Assembly: GCA_910586825.1 (NCBI GenBank)
Contig: CAJUJF010000002.1
Coordinates: 62,001 to 126,000, forward strand
Source of the DNA: an uncultured Christensenellaceae bacterium
Lineage (GTDB): Bacteria > Bacillota > Clostridia > Christensenellales > Borkfalkiaceae
Direction: 5' to 3'
DNA length: 64,000 nucleotides
Below the pieces are notes generated by a model. That model did not search any database. It was not told the origin of the DNA and worked only from the letters and a program-made list of their open reading frames with translations. Numbering within the stretch: position 1 is the stretch's first letter; each line of letters opens with the position of its first letter. Positions 1 to 9,732 of this stretch are shown piece by piece. The position numbers were made by a program, and so were the translations under genes.

Positions 1-1520
1 CTGGATCCAGATCGCCCAAAGAACTTCCCCGTCGTAATTCTTTACGTCGTCTACGTACTCCCATTCGCCGTCGGCGGAACAGTGCCACCAACCGAGCTGC
101 TGGAACCGATCCGTTTTGCGTTCGTCGGTAATCGCGTGTTCGTCGTTATACACTCTTAGGGCACGGTATGCGTTCTGAGAAGCATCCCATTTCGATCCCG
201 CAAACTGAACGTCGCTGTACAGCGTCACCGTGACCGTATTGTCCTCCCAAAGGAGGTACAGTTGGGTATGATCGATGATATCGTTGTCGATTCGGGACAC
301 GAACACCGCTTCCCCGTTCTGATCCGTGTAATAGTACCCGCAGAAATCGTACTTCGGAACCCGATATCCGTCGGGAAGCTCCACGGCTTGCGCGGCGTTG
401 TCGTACTCGTAAGAATAAGTCCGTACGTATCCGTTTCCGTAGGCGGAGAATCCTTCGAGCGCATAATCGCTGTATACGCGAATTTCGTACGTATTTGCGG
501 TATACTCCGCCTGTACGGTGTCGTCGCCGCTTACCGTATAATTCTCACCGAGAAGCCATTCGCCCGTATATCCGCGCTTTTGCGGAACCGCAGGCAAATT
601 CTTTAAGACTTCGCCTTCGCGATAGTTTTGCGTCGCGATTTTTACGCCGTCCGCCATAAAGACGATTTGATAATGGATCTCGCTCCACTTCGCATACATC
701 CGCACGTCGGAAAGCACGGATTCGGGGACGAACGTTTTCGCATATTCGTTTCCGTCGGCAAGATCGAACACAAATCCGTCGAGGAAGAACCCGTCGACAC
801 TCAGTTCGGAAGGCAGTTGCGTTTCCGTCCCGTATTCGTGAACGATTTCTTTCACCCACGCGCCGTTTACGAAGACGAAACCTTCGATCTGACGGTCGCT
901 TTCAAGACGCACCGTAAAACTTTTTGCGCGATAGGAAGCGACGAATTTGGCGGACGCATCCACGCGCATTGCTTCGAATGCATCGGCAGTAAGAAGCGTA
1001 TCCCCGTTCAACCAACCGAGGAAATCATATCCTTCGCGTTCGACGGAAACGGGGCACTCGAACGGATCGCCGTAGTGAGCGGTCTGCTCGTATTTCACGC
1101 CGTCGATTTCGTAAATTACCGTGTAACCGATCCGCTCCCATTTCGCGGTAAGATAGCAATCGGAATAAATGTCGGTACAGTCGGCAACGCTGCGATATGC
1201 CTTTCCGTTGCTTCCGTAAAAAGCATCTACCCGCCAGCCCGCTTCGTCCACTTCGGGGAACTTGTATTCCGTACCGTCGGGAAGCAGGAACTTCTGATTG
1301 TAAACGTACGTCGTGACCAACACGTAGTAATCCCCGCCGAGCGCTTCCACATACTGCGGAACGGCGCTGAACTGCGGCAGCGGTTTTTCGCTGTACAACG
1401 TAACCGTATAGCTGTTCGGCGTATACTTTGCGCGAATAACAGTATCGGCATCGAGATGATAGGTTCCGTCTTCCCGTTTGATCTCGCTCAGATCCCATGC
1501 AAGCGTATATCCCGCCATGG
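1..1520 (-). repeat. InlB/Listeria-Bacteroides-type repeats at the C-terminal side
   Basis: Successive modules start with a strand such as YTVTLYSEK, FTVRLESDR, YEIRVYSDY or VTVTLYSDV (near 1400, 905, 475 and 230). Each is followed by a Gly-Tyr/Gly-Trp segment and an AKW/LLW strand. This spacing and the GYT, GWxxD and AKW signatures are those of the beta-grasp repeats common in surface proteins of Firmicutes and Bacteroides. The modules vary in length and are interrupted by longer insertions. Confidence 0.65.
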
Positions 1521-4500
1521 AAAGACCTCTGAGGTCGGGCAAAATGAGATCGGCGTAAACTTCTCCCGTTACCGAATTCACGATGACCCATTGCGTATCG
1601 AGTTCACGGTCCGCGATCATATAGGAAATCTTCGTGCGTTTTCCTTCCACGTATTTGGGATTCCCCGCTTCGTCTTTCCAGCCGGCAAGCTCCGCTTCGC
1701 GGATCGCTTTGCTCATGCCGGTCGAAAGCTGATACGCCATATTTTCGGTTACGTCGTCAACCTTGCAGTCAACTTCGTTCCCCGGATTGGCAAACGTAAG
1801 ATCGGCGTTGATCTTCACCGTGATCCCGTAATTGAGCGCCGTTTGCAAACCGAAATTGCGGAGATAGCCGTTACGGTCGGTTGCGAGTTTTACAGCGATA
1901 TTTCCCAGAACACCGTCCGTAAGCGACGCCCCGTTGAGATCCAGCGTCCACTCGTCGGAAAGATAGGAGCCGTTCGTATCCGTACGGGTTTTTCGGACGT
2001 AAGACAAGCCGGAAATATATTGCTTCAAAAGCGTTCCGTAGTCGACGGTCTCTTTCGTTCCGGAGTCGGAAGATCCGCTCCCGCCCGTCATCTTATCCTT
2101 AATGCTGTCCGACAAATTAAACATCCAAGCGAGCTGGTTCATGACGTCCGACATAAACACGCTCACAGGCATTGCGCGATAGGTGACGATCGGCACGGGA
2201 AGGATTTCCGAACCGAGCCCCTTTAATTTGCTCGTTTGAATTTTGCGCATGTAGATCATGTTATCGCGCACGGAAATATCGATCGTTCCCCCGCCTTCGA
2301 TCAAACCGACGATCGCGGGATAGCCGAGGCATGCGTTGAGGGCTACCGTGCCGTCGTCCTCTATCCGGACGGAAACGGCAAACGGATCGACATTCACTTC
2401 GTACATCGCTTTATCGGAGGACGCGCTCAGATAAACGCCTGCGGTAACTTTTCCGTTAATGTAATAATAGCGATTCAACGCGTACGCGGGACCGGAAGCC
2501 GTCTCAACCGAATGCGTCGCGGATTTGGCGAACGCTTCGAACAATTTCCCGACCGCTTCTATTTTGGTATAACCGGTAAGGTCGGGTTTTCCGAAAGAAT
2601 CCTGCGCGATCTCGGCAAAGGAAATCCCGATTTCAACGTCGGTCGTTTCCGTCGCACCGTTTCCGTAGACGTTCGTCAACGCAAAACCGGTAAGTTTCGA
2701 TTTACCCGTTTCGTCTTTCGTTTTCGTAACCGTGATCGTAAGATCTTTCAAATTCTCGCCGCCGAAAATTTCGGAAGAGTTTAACGACACCGAAAGACTT
2801 TCGCCGTTCACGATGAGCGAAGTGATATACGCCTGCGTCTGCTGCGCACTTGCCGAATCGTTCCCGGAAACGACTTCTGCGCCGCCGACGAGGTCCTTCA
2901 AAAGATCCTCCAATCCAAGCGATTTTTTGAGCATGTCTCCGATCGCGCGCAACTGTTGGACCGTTTCCGGCTGCAACCAATTTCCGATGAGGTACTGATC
3001 CAGAACGTTTACGTTGATTCCGAGCAATACGCATGCGTCGGACAGGATCGTCATGAGTTCGCCCGCACTCGCGTAGAACTTAACGGGTTCGTACTTCTGA
3101 TGATCGGGCGCAAAACGCGAAAGCGATATAAAGAAATCCAGCTCGTCGTTCTCGTCGTAATCAAGCGCCCACAATTCCAGATATACGCCGTCCTTTTCCG
3201 TGCCGACGGGAACGATCTGCAAATCCAAATAGAAATACAAATCGGGATTGACGTAAAAACTGTGCCCATCCGTATCGATATGGAACGGGAAACGCTTTCC
3301 CGAGTGGTACAAAACAGTCCCTTTTACGTCGCAAACAACCGTCTCGTCCTGAACCGAAACCGTTTTGCCCGCAATGGACACCGTAATATCCTGTTGCGCC
3401 AATGCCTCTACCGTCGCGCCCACATAATCGAGAATCTCGATAAAATCGACGACTTCGAGATATTCGACGGCGGGCATTTCGGGAACTTCTTCCCGGCAAA
3501 CGCTCGCGGAAATTCCGCCGTTTACGGAAAATCCTTTTGCCTCATAGGAAATGCCGATCCCGAGGAACGAATCCTGCGTTCCGTTTTGCAGTTCTATCGA
3601 AAAACCTTTCCAACCGATCGTACAGATTCCGCGTTCGGACACGGGCGCGCCGATCACAACGGAATTCAGAATCCCGATAAAATCCGTCTCCCCAACGTGC
3701 GTCGCGCCAAAAGCTTCGGAAGCGGTTACGATCTTCAACAAGTCAAAAATACTTTCCACGCCGTCGGGCAAAGGACTGTTCGATTCGAACGCCTCGTCTA
3801 CAACCGCTTTCACGCGATAGTAGAGTTCGACCAAAGCCCGATCGAGCGTTTCAAACTCGCCGAATTCAATCTGCGCGCCGACCTGCCCGTATGCGAACGA
3901 TATCGAATTTTCGTCCGCATGCAACTGTATCCTTTGCTTCGTACCGGCAACGTCGAGCAAAAGATCGAGATAGACACGGAGTCCGTTTTTCCAGGAAACA
4001 ACGCCGTTCAACGACACGGCAATAACGGTATCTCCCGCTTGAAGCGCGACGGAACCGTTCAACGCGATTGCGCCCGCTTGTATCAGTTCCGGAATTTGAA
4101 GCGCCAACAAAGATATGTCGCTATAAGCCTCCAAATCGGAGAAATACCGACGGTAGATTTCCGATTCAAAATCGATCGGCGACGAAGCGGATACCGTAAG
4201 TCCTACCCCGTACGCTTCGACAAGCAGTTTCCCGCCCGTCACCGAAATCGAAACGTCGCCGAGATCGAAGTCCAATCCGAAAGCTTTCAAAAGCTCGGTC
4301 CCGTCCAGAATAACGTCAAGTTGCGTTCCGTTTTCGGAAAGTTCCAATAATTTTCCGAAATCAAGCGATCCGAGAACCGCCATCACATCCCCGATCCCGC
4401 CGGTCGGAGATATTTCTGCGCCGATCAGCCCTTGCAACGAAGCCGCGTCCAGCTTGATTTTCAAACCGTCTAATGCCAGATATATCGAACCGTCCAAATA

Positions 4501-7500
4501 TTGAATATACGCCGTTTTGTATAAATCCCGATAACCGATCCCGATAGAACCGAATACCGCGAAATCTTTGAGGTTTACGGTCAGCGTTCCGTTCACGCCG
4601 ATCCCGTTTTGCGCATAAGCGACTTCTATCGCAACCGCTTCGCCCTTGAACAGTGCAACTAATTGCTCGACGTAAGGCAGGATACGCGTGTATCCTTCTT
4701 TCTCTACCTCGAAACCCGTACCCTTGGTAAGCGCGACCTCCGCGCCGAGCGCCGTCGCATACAATCCGGATTCCGTGACCGAGAGCACAACGTCGCCCAA
4801 AGCGAAATCGATTCCGAAAATCTTTAACAGTTCCGTCCCTTTCGCCGTGACCGACAACATTCCGTCGCCTTCCGTAACGGCAAAGTTTTTGAGAAACTCT
4901 TCCGAAAATACGGTTTCCAGCAATTTGCCGATTTCCAAGCCGACTTCTGAACCGAGTTCCGATTGCGGCAATATGCCGGCAAGCAGTTTCGTGATTTCTT
5001 CTACGCTGCCGCTGACTTTGATTCCGCGAAGATCCAGATATACTGTGTTATTTTCAAACCCGATGCCGATCGCAATCGTCTCTCCGCCGTAACCTAACGA
5101 GAGATTCCCCTGCGCGCGAATTCCGCTTTGGATCGCAAAATCGATTGCACCCGCGATTTCGATTACTTCCGTCCGATAAGTGAGATCAGCATGCAAAGTT
5201 TCCGAGCCGAGCAAATCTTTCAGCGTTCCGACGTACGGCACCACCGGCGCAAGATCGATATAAGATTCCAGCCCCGCCGCAATAAACGGCTCGCCCGACG
5301 AAATCGCAAGTTCCGCGCCCATCACGGCAAGCGTGACTTTTCCGTCCGTAACTTCCGCGGTAAAGTCGCCCAAGCTCAAATCGATCCCCAACGCTTTCAA
5401 CAATTCCGTTCCGTGGATCGCGACGGAAAGCGTTCCGTCCGCTTCACTGATATCCAAAAGCGCGGAAAAATCCAACGAAAGCAATTTTTCCAAGATCGTC
5501 TCGGTATCGAAATTCAATTCCGGCAAACCGCCGGCTTCATCTCCGAGGATCGCTTTCAGCAACTCTTCGATCGTTTCGACGCTTGCTTTCAGTTTCAGAT
5601 CGTCGATCGCCAAATACAACTCGCGGTCAATAAACGCAAGATCGACCGTTTTCGAAATATCTTCGTACGATACGGACACCGTACCGCCTATCGCAAAATC
5701 TTTCAAATTAATGGCAAGGCTTCCGTTGATGCCGAGTCCGTTCCGGGCAAAGTTTACCTCTACCGCAAGCGCTTCGCTCTTTAACAGCGCGATCAACTGT
5801 TCGGCATAAGGCAGGATTCTCGTATATCCCTCTTTTTCCACTTCGAAGTCCGAACCCTCGGCAAGTGTTATTTCTGCGCCGAGCGCCTTTGCGCACAGTC
5901 CCGAGTCCGTCACCGAAACCGTAACTTCTCCCAAGTCGAAATCAATCCCGAACGCCTTCAACAACTCCGTCCCTTTCGCCGTGATCGTTAATATGCCGTC
6001 GTCCTCCGTCAGCGCGATATTGTCGAAAAATCCATCCGACAACACCGTTTCCAACAAAGCCCCGATTTCCAGACCGACGCCCGAACCCATATCCGTCTCC
6101 GGCAACAAGCCGTCAAGCAGGCTCCTAATTTCTTCCATGCTCCCGCTGACTTTGATTCCGCTTAAATTTACATAGACGATACCGCTTTCAAAGCCAAAAG
6201 AAAGCGGAAGAACGTTTTCGCCGACCGTGAGAGACAAAGCGCCCGTCGCCCTGATCCCGTTTTGGAAAGACAGCATGATCTCCCCCGAAACGGAAAACGC
6301 TTCGCCCGCATAATTCACGGCAACGCTGTAATTTTCCGCATTGAACAAAGGAAGCAGCTTTTCGACATAGGAAACCACGCCGACGTAATTCGATTTTTCG
6401 GCATCCGTTAACGCAGGTATTTCTCTGTCTCCGAATTCGAGCTTCGCGCCGACGACAAAATCGCCGATTGAAATTTTCGTCTGCACGTCGCCAAGGGATA
6501 CCGCATTGTTTTCCCCGATCACGAATCGGAAATCGATCGGAACGTCGATTCCGAAAAGACTGAGTTCCGCATGCAACTTCGCCTCGCCGTCTCCGACCTG
6601 CAAATCGTTCTTGACAAGATCGGCAAGAATCCCGTCGAGATCAAGCGAAAAGGCTTCCATCTCTCCGTTCTGCGCGGGCGCAAACTGACCAATCAAACGC
6701 ATCAGTTCTTCCAAATCGGTTTTTATCTTGATCCCGTCGCCCAAAGACAGATATATTCCGTCGTTGCCGTAATACAGCAAAATATTTCCGAACACGGCAC
6801 GGATATCCATTTTGTTGACGTCCAGATATACGGCTCCGTCAAGCCGCTTACCGTTCAGATCCAATGACACCGCAAACGTCGTAGGTTCGGTCAAAACGCT
6901 TGCAAAAGCCGCGCCGAGACAGTCGACCGCCGTCAAGCCGTCGTCTTCCGGCTCGCCGATCACAGGCACGTCGACGTAATTTTTGAAATAATTTTCGTAA
7001 GCCGTATGCACCGCTTTCTCGGTGCCGTACTCGTACTCCGTACGCGAAGTCGAAACGCAAGAAGCGGGAACGGGAATTCCCTGTTTCGTCGCCGTATACT
7101 TTTCCTCCACCTCGCAGACGAGAACCTGCCAAGTGGCGTCGAAAGTATACGTGACCGTGATATAATCAAACGACGGAGGAGAAGCAAGCCCGCCTTTGAA
7201 AACCATCTGGTTCACATAATACATCGTCGCTTTATCGGGCGAAGTATTGAGATAAAAAGTCTGCGCATACGTGCCGTCTTCGTTTACGACAACGGGGTCC
7301 GCGTCTAAAATCGTATCTTCCCGCAAAACGTACACGGAAAATTCCGTCCCGGGGAGTCCGACCCTCTTCTTGAAATCGTCCACTTTCATGTGACCGGCAG
7401 GCGTACCCGTTTTCCAAGGCGTGTCGATCCCGTTCCAGGAAGAGACGCTGCCGCTTCCCGTACGCCATAAAACGTCGTCGCCGATGAAACAGAACTGCTG

Positions 7501-7962
7501 CGCGTCGTTTATAAGACTGCTCTTGGCAATATCCGACTGAATGAGGATCCCGTTCGAATACTGCTTGAACGTGTCTACCGTCTGCGGCACGATCGTACTG
7601 ACTTTACTGTGCATTTCGGAGTACCAATTCGTCTGCCCCCGCAAACGCGTATTCATGTACCCGATATTTTCGATTCCCGTATGACTGTCCGGCGTACTGC
7701 CGTCGGTCGGCACGGGATAAGACACCGTAACGAATCCGAGATCGACGTCGTTGATTTCACGGTTCCCCAAAGAACCGAGCGTAAACACGCCCAAAATCAT
7801 GATCGCAAGCATGCAAACGGGAAGCAATGCCCGAAGTCTTTTTTTCTTCGTCCACGCCTTTAACCGTACGCCGCCCTTTTTCTTATCCTTTACGACGCGG
7901 GAACGCTTTTTGATTTTTATTTCGTGCAATTCGCCATCGATTTCCGATTTCAATTTTTTCAT
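1..7962 (-). CDS. Giant repeat-containing surface protein (C-terminus beyond window)
   Basis: A single uninterrupted reading frame of 2654 codons runs from an ATG at 7962 off the left edge. The first ~43 residues are very basic (many Lys/Arg) and are followed by a hydrophobic stretch, residues ~44-64, so this is a signal anchor or long signal peptide. An extracellular position is therefore likely. Residues ~350-1280 hold five related units of about 190 residues, and the last ~500 residues in the window look like InlB/Listeria-Bacteroides beta-grasp repeats (recurring GY/GW, VTLYSE, AKW patterns). No enzyme motif was seen. The start is supported by a GGAG about 10 bases upstream and by a consensus promoter at 8028-8056. 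The sorting or anchor region, if any, lies outside the window. Function (adhesin or wall scaffold) is inference from architecture only. Confidence 0.88.
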   Translation of the reverse strand, partial: MKKLKSEIDGELHEIKIKKRSRVVKDKKKGGVRLKAWTKKKRLRALLPVCMLAIMILGVFTLGSLGNREINDVDLGFVTVSYPVPTDGSTPDSHTGIENIGYMNTRLRGQTNWYSEMHSKVSTIVPQTVDTFKQYSNGILIQSDIAKSSLINDAQQFCFIGDDVLWRTGSGSVSSWNGIDTPWKTGTPAGHMKVDDFKKRVGLPGTEFSVYVLREDTILDADPVVVNEDGTYAQTFYLNTSPDKATMYYVNQMVFKGGLASPPSFDYITVTYTFDATWQVLVCEVEEKYTATKQGIPVPASCVSTSRTEYEYGTEKAVHTAYENYFKNYVDVPVIGEPEDDGLTAVDCLGAAFASVLTEPTTFAVSLDLNGKRLDGAVYLDVNKMDIRAVFGNILLYYGNDGIYLSLGDGIKIKTDLEELMRLIGQFAPAQNGEMEAFSLDLDGILADLVKNDLQVGDGEAKLHAELSLFGIDVPIDFRFVIGENNAVSLGDVQTKISIGDFVVGAKLEFGDREIPALTDAEKSNYVGVVSYVEKLLPLFNAENYSVAVNYAGEAFSVSGEIMLSFQNGIRATGALSLTVGENVLPLSFGFESGIVYVNLSGIKVSGSMEEIRSLLDGLLPETDMGSGVGLEIGALLETVLSDGFFDNIALTEDDGILTITAKGTELLKAFGIDFDLGEVTVSVTDSGLCAKALGAEITLAEGSDFEVEKEGYTRILPYAEQLIALLKSEALAVEVNFARNGLGINGSLAINLKDFAIGGTVSVSYEDISKTVDLAFIDRELYLAIDDLKLKASVETIEELLKAILGDEAGGLPELNFDTETILEKLLSLDFSALLDISEADGTLSVAIHGTELLKALGIDLSLGDFTAEVTDGKVTLAVMGAELAISSGEPFIAAGLESYIDLAPVVPYVGTLKDLLGSETLHADLTYRTEVIEIAGAIDFAIQSGIRAQGNLSLGYGGETIAIGIGFENNTVYLDLRGIKVSGSVEEITKLLAGILPQSELGSEVGLEIGKLLETVFSEEFLKNFAVTEGDGMLSVTAKGTELLKIFGIDFALGDVVLSVTESGLYATALGAEVALTKGTGFEVEKEGYTRILPYVEQLVALFKGEAVAIEVAYAQNGIGVNGTLTVNLKDFAVFGSIGIGYRDLYKTAYIQYLDGSIYLALDGLKIKLDAASLQGLIGAEISPTGGIGDVMAVLGSLDFGKLLELSENGTQLDVILDGTELLKAFGLDFDLGDVSISVTGGKLLVEAYGVGLTVSASSPIDFESEIYRRYFSDLEAYSDISLLALQIPELIQAGAIALNGSVALQAGDTVIAVSLNGVVSWKNGLRVYLDLLLDVAGTKQRIQLHADENSISFAYGQVGAQIEFGEFETLDRALVELYYRVKAVVDEAFESNSPLPDGVESIFDLLKIVTASEAFGATHVGETDFIGILNSVVIGAPVSERGICTIGWKGFSIELQNGTQDSFLGIGISYEAKGFSVNGGISASVCREEVPEMPAVEYLEVVDFIEILDYVGATVEALAQQDITVSIAGKTVSVQDETVVCDVKGTVLYHSGKRFPFHIDTDGHSFYVNPDLYFYLDLQIVPVGTEKDGVYLELWALDYDENDELDFFISLSRFAPDHQKYEPVKFYASAGELMTILSDACVLLGINVNVLDQYLIGNWLQPETVQQLRAIGDMLKKSLGLEDLLKDLVGGAEVVSGNDSASAQQTQAYITSLIVNGESLSVSLNSSEIFGGENLKDLTITVTKTKDETGKSKLTGFALTNVYGNGATETTDVEIGISFAEIAQDSFGKPDLTGYTKIEAVGKLFEAFAKSATHSVETASGPAYALNRYYYINGKVTAGVYLSASSDKAMYEVNVDPFAVSVRIEDDGTVALNACLGYPAIVGLIEGGGTIDISVRDNMIYMRKIQTSKLKGLGSEILPVPIVTYRAMPVSVFMSDVMNQLAWMFNLSDSIKDKMTGGSGSSDSGTKETVDYGTLLKQYISGLSYVRKTRTDTNGSYLSDEWTLDLNGASLTDGVLGNIAVKLATDRNGYLRNFGLQTALNYGITVKINADLTFANPGNEVDCKVDDVTENMAYQLSTGMSKAIREAELAGWKDEAGNPKYVEGKRTKISYMIADRELDTQWVIVNSVTGEVYADLILPDLRGLSMAGYTLAWDLSEIKREDGTYHLDADTVIRAKYTPNSYTVTLYSEKPLPQFSAVPQYVEALGGDYYVLVTTYVYNQKFLLPDGTEYKFPEVDEAGWRVDAFYGSNGKAYRSVADCTDIYSDCYLTAKWERIGYTVIYEIDGVKYEQTAHYGDPFECPVSVEREGYDFLGWLNGDTLLTADAFEAMRVDASAKFVASYRAKSFTVRLESDRQIEGFVFVNGAWVKEIVHEYGTETQLPSELSVDGFFLDGFVFDLADGNEYAKTFVPESVLSDVRMYAKWSEIHYQIVFMADGVKIATQNYREGEVLKNLPAVPQKRGYTGEWLLGENYTVSGDDTVQAEYTANTYEIRVYSDYALEGFSAYGNGYVRTYSYEYDNAAQAVELPDGYRVPKYDFCGYYYTDQNGEAVFVSRIDNDIIDHTQLYLLWEDNTVTVTLYSDVQFAGSKWDASQNAYRALRVYNDEHAITDERKTDRFQQLGWWHCSADGEWEYVDDVKNYDGEVLWAIWIQ
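4130..6900 (-). repeat. Five tandem ~190-residue units inside the giant protein
   Basis: A recurrent pattern YL-x-L-x-GIKI/V, then ELLKAFGIDFDLG, then VSVTDSGLYA occurs five times. The Tyr codon of the first motif sits at 6751-6753, 6172-6174, 5614-5616, 5038-5040 and 4480-4482. The steps are 579, 558, 576 and 558 bases, all multiples of three. Units 2 and 4 counted from the N-terminus (Tyr codons ending 6174 and 5040), and likewise units 3 and 5 (5616 and 4482), lie exactly 1134 bases apart, so a two-unit block of 378 residues seems to have duplicated. A decayed sixth unit may lie near 3920-4130. The predicted content is mostly beta strands. No named family was recognised. Confidence 0.75.
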
Positions 7963-8003
7963 TTCCGACTATAACTCCGTTCTGTTATTCGCACAGAATT
8001 TCC

Positions 8004-8027
8004 TTTGTCATTTTATTATATGACAAA
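8004..8027. promoter_or_regulatory. Palindromic operator candidate at the giant-gene transcription start
   Basis: TTTGTCAT at 8004-8011 and ATGACAAA at 8020-8027 form a perfect 8-bp inverted repeat with an 8-base spacer. It lies on the predicted transcription start of the promoter at 8028-8056. The half-site ATGACAA recurs at 8171-8177 and 8192-8198 further upstream. The layout suits a dimeric repressor site. The cognate regulator is unknown. Confidence 0.45.
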
Positions 8028-8056
8028 ATTGTATCATGATTATTACATATTGTCAA
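8028..8056 (-). promoter_or_regulatory. Sigma-A-type promoter of the giant surface gene
   Basis: On the minus strand TTGACA (8056-8051), a 17-base spacer and TACAAT (8033-8028) match the housekeeping consensus in 11 of 12 positions. Transcription would start near 8021, giving an untranslated leader of about 60 bases before the ATG at 7962. Confidence 0.75.
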
Positions 8057-8088
8057 TGATTCGCTTCCCCTAATTCGAAGGAAAATAT

Positions 8089-8115
8089 AAAAAAACGCGC
8101 TTTTTTACACGCGCG
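8089..8115 (-). terminator. Possible backup terminator downstream of purB
   Basis: On the minus strand a short CGCGC/GCGCG stem (8115-8111 with 8100-8096) is followed by seven T. The stem is only 5 bp, so this is weak. It would back up the much stronger hairpin at 8205-8257. Confidence 0.35.
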
Positions 8116-8204
8116 CATTGCTAATATAAATAACAAACGAAAATTATGTGCGCATCAAGCGCAAAATTTTATGACAACCGTAATTTTTGATATGACAAAT
8201 GAAA

Positions 8205-8257
8205 CATAAAAACATGATGAGTTTCGCGACAAAATTACGCGAAACTCATCATGTTTT
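8205..8257 (-). terminator. Intrinsic terminator of the dcd-ppi-purB operon
   Basis: A perfect 20-bp inverted repeat (8209-8228 with 8238-8257) closes a 9-base loop. On the minus strand it runs into TTTTTATGTTT. It lies 29 bases past the purB stop. The stem is long and AT-flanked, so it is best read as a terminator. The rest of the 7963-8286 gap is AT-rich and holds no gene that I can see. Confidence 0.75.
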
Positions 8258-8286
8258 CAAAATATTAAATTCATAATATTGTAATC

Positions 8287-9723
8287 TTAAACCCTTACAT
8301 CCCCTTTTTCGCCCAACAAATCTTTGTGCGCATTCAATAAGGGATCGATCTCGGATGCGATGAATTCTTCCGTCTGTTCCGGCGCTCTTCCGATAAATTT
8401 CCGCGCGTCGAGAATGGAATCCAGCCGTTCGCGGACCGCAGAAAACAAGGGATCCGCCTTGATCAATTCGATCAAGTGATTGTCTTTCCCTTCCTGCTTG
8501 ACCTGTTTCCCCGCCTCCATAGAGAGCACGCGGATCCGTTCGTGCAATTCCTGCCTGTCCCCGCCTGCCTTTACGCACTCCATCATGATATTTTCCGTCG
8601 CCATAAACGGAAGTTCCTGTTTCAAATGCTTTTCGATCACCCGCTCGTACACGACGAGATTTTCCGCAACGTTCATGTAAACGTTCAAAATCGCGTCTAC
8701 AGTTAAAAACGCCTGCGCGTTTACGATCCGACGGTTCGCGGAATCGTCCAGCGTACGTTCGAACCATTGCGTGGAAGCCGTTACTGCGGAATTGATCGGT
8801 AAAGACAACATATAGCGGCAAAGCGATCCCATGCGTTCCGAACGCATCGGATTGCGCTTGTAAGCCATTGCGGAAGACCCGATCTGACTCTTTTCAAACG
8901 GCTCCTCCACCTCTTTCATGTTTTGGAGAATACGAATGTCGTTCGAAAATTTATAGGCGCTCTGCGCGATCTGCGACAGAACGCAGAGTACGTTGTAGTC
9001 GAACTTTCTGGGATAAGTCTGCCCCGTGACACCGTAAACGCGGGAATAGCCGAGCTTTTTCACAACGCGCCGTTCCAGCTCCTTCACCTTCTCCGCATCG
9101 CCGTCGAACAGTTCGAGGAAACTCGCCTGCGTTCCCGTCGTCCCCTTGACGCCGCGCAAACGGACATGCGAGAGCAGATCGTTCAGATTTTCGTAATCCA
9201 GCAAAAGGTCCTGCAACCAAAGCGTCGCCCGCTTCCCGACCGTGGTCAACTGCGCCGGCTGTAAATGCGTAAATCCGAGCGTGGGAACGCTCTTGTATTT
9301 CAGCGCGAACGTCTTCAACTTCTCCATGACGTTTACAAGTTTGCGAAGAATGATGTCAAGACCATCGCGCATGATCATGAGTTCGGAATTGCAGTCAACG
9401 AAACAACTCGTCGCACCGAGATGAATAATCCCCTTTGCCGAAGGCGCGGCATCGCCGTAAGTCTTCACATGCGCCATTACGTCGTGGCGGACCTGCTTTT
9501 CGTACTCTTCCGCCTTGTCGTAATCGATATCTGAAACGTGTTTTTTCAGTTCGTCGATCTGCGCCTGCGTAATCGGAAGACCGAGTTCCATTTCCGCTTC
9601 CGCCAGTGCGATCCAAAGCTTGCGCCAAAGGGTGAAACGTTTCGCATCGCCGAAATTTTCCTGCATTTCACGGCTTGCATATCGGGTATTCAGTGGATTT
9701 TCGTATAATACTTTGTCTGACAT
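8287..9723 (-). CDS. purB: Adenylosuccinate lyase
   Basis: A 478-residue member of the fumarase/aspartase superfamily. It catalyses two fumarate-releasing steps of purine synthesis: SAICAR to AICAR, and adenylosuccinate to AMP. The superfamily signature loop is present as GSSAMAYKRNPMRSERM, and the HLGATSCFV segment holds the usual substrate-binding Thr-Ser. Length is normal for the shorter PurB type. The gene starts with ATG 9 bases after the cyclophilin gene stops, behind a GGAG site, and is the last gene before a strong terminator. It is probably cotranscribed with the cyclophilin and dCMP deaminase genes. Confidence 0.96.
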   Translation of the reverse strand: MSDKVLYENPLNTRYASREMQENFGDAKRFTLWRKLWIALAEAEMELGLPITQAQIDELKKHVSDIDYDKAEEYEKQVRHDVMAHVKTYGDAAPSAKGIIHLGATSCFVDCNSELMIMRDGLDIILRKLVNVMEKLKTFALKYKSVPTLGFTHLQPAQLTTVGKRATLWLQDLLLDYENLNDLLSHVRLRGVKGTTGTQASFLELFDGDAEKVKELERRVVKKLGYSRVYGVTGQTYPRKFDYNVLCVLSQIAQSAYKFSNDIRILQNMKEVEEPFEKSQIGSSAMAYKRNPMRSERMGSLCRYMLSLPINSAVTASTQWFERTLDDSANRRIVNAQAFLTVDAILNVYMNVAENLVVYERVIEKHLKQELPFMATENIMMECVKAGGDRQELHERIRVLSMEAGKQVKQEGKDNHLIELIKADPLFSAVRERLDSILDARKFIGRAPEQTEEFIASEIDPLLNAHKDLLGEKGDVRV

Positions 9724-9732
9724 AATACTCCT

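Noticed and set aside
628..2226. A 532-codon open frame on the plus strand
   Set aside because: It is antisense to the giant surface gene, is rich in Arg/Phe/His with no domain, and has no ribosome site or promoter; the minus frame has repeats and a signal anchor.
2956..4350. A 464-codon plus-strand open frame
   Set aside because: Antisense to the giant gene; no protein-like features or start signals.
8041..8286. Small gene or RNA gene in the gap between the giant gene and purB
   Set aside because: Only AT-rich DNA, short inverted repeats and terminators; no start-stop pair with a ribosome site.
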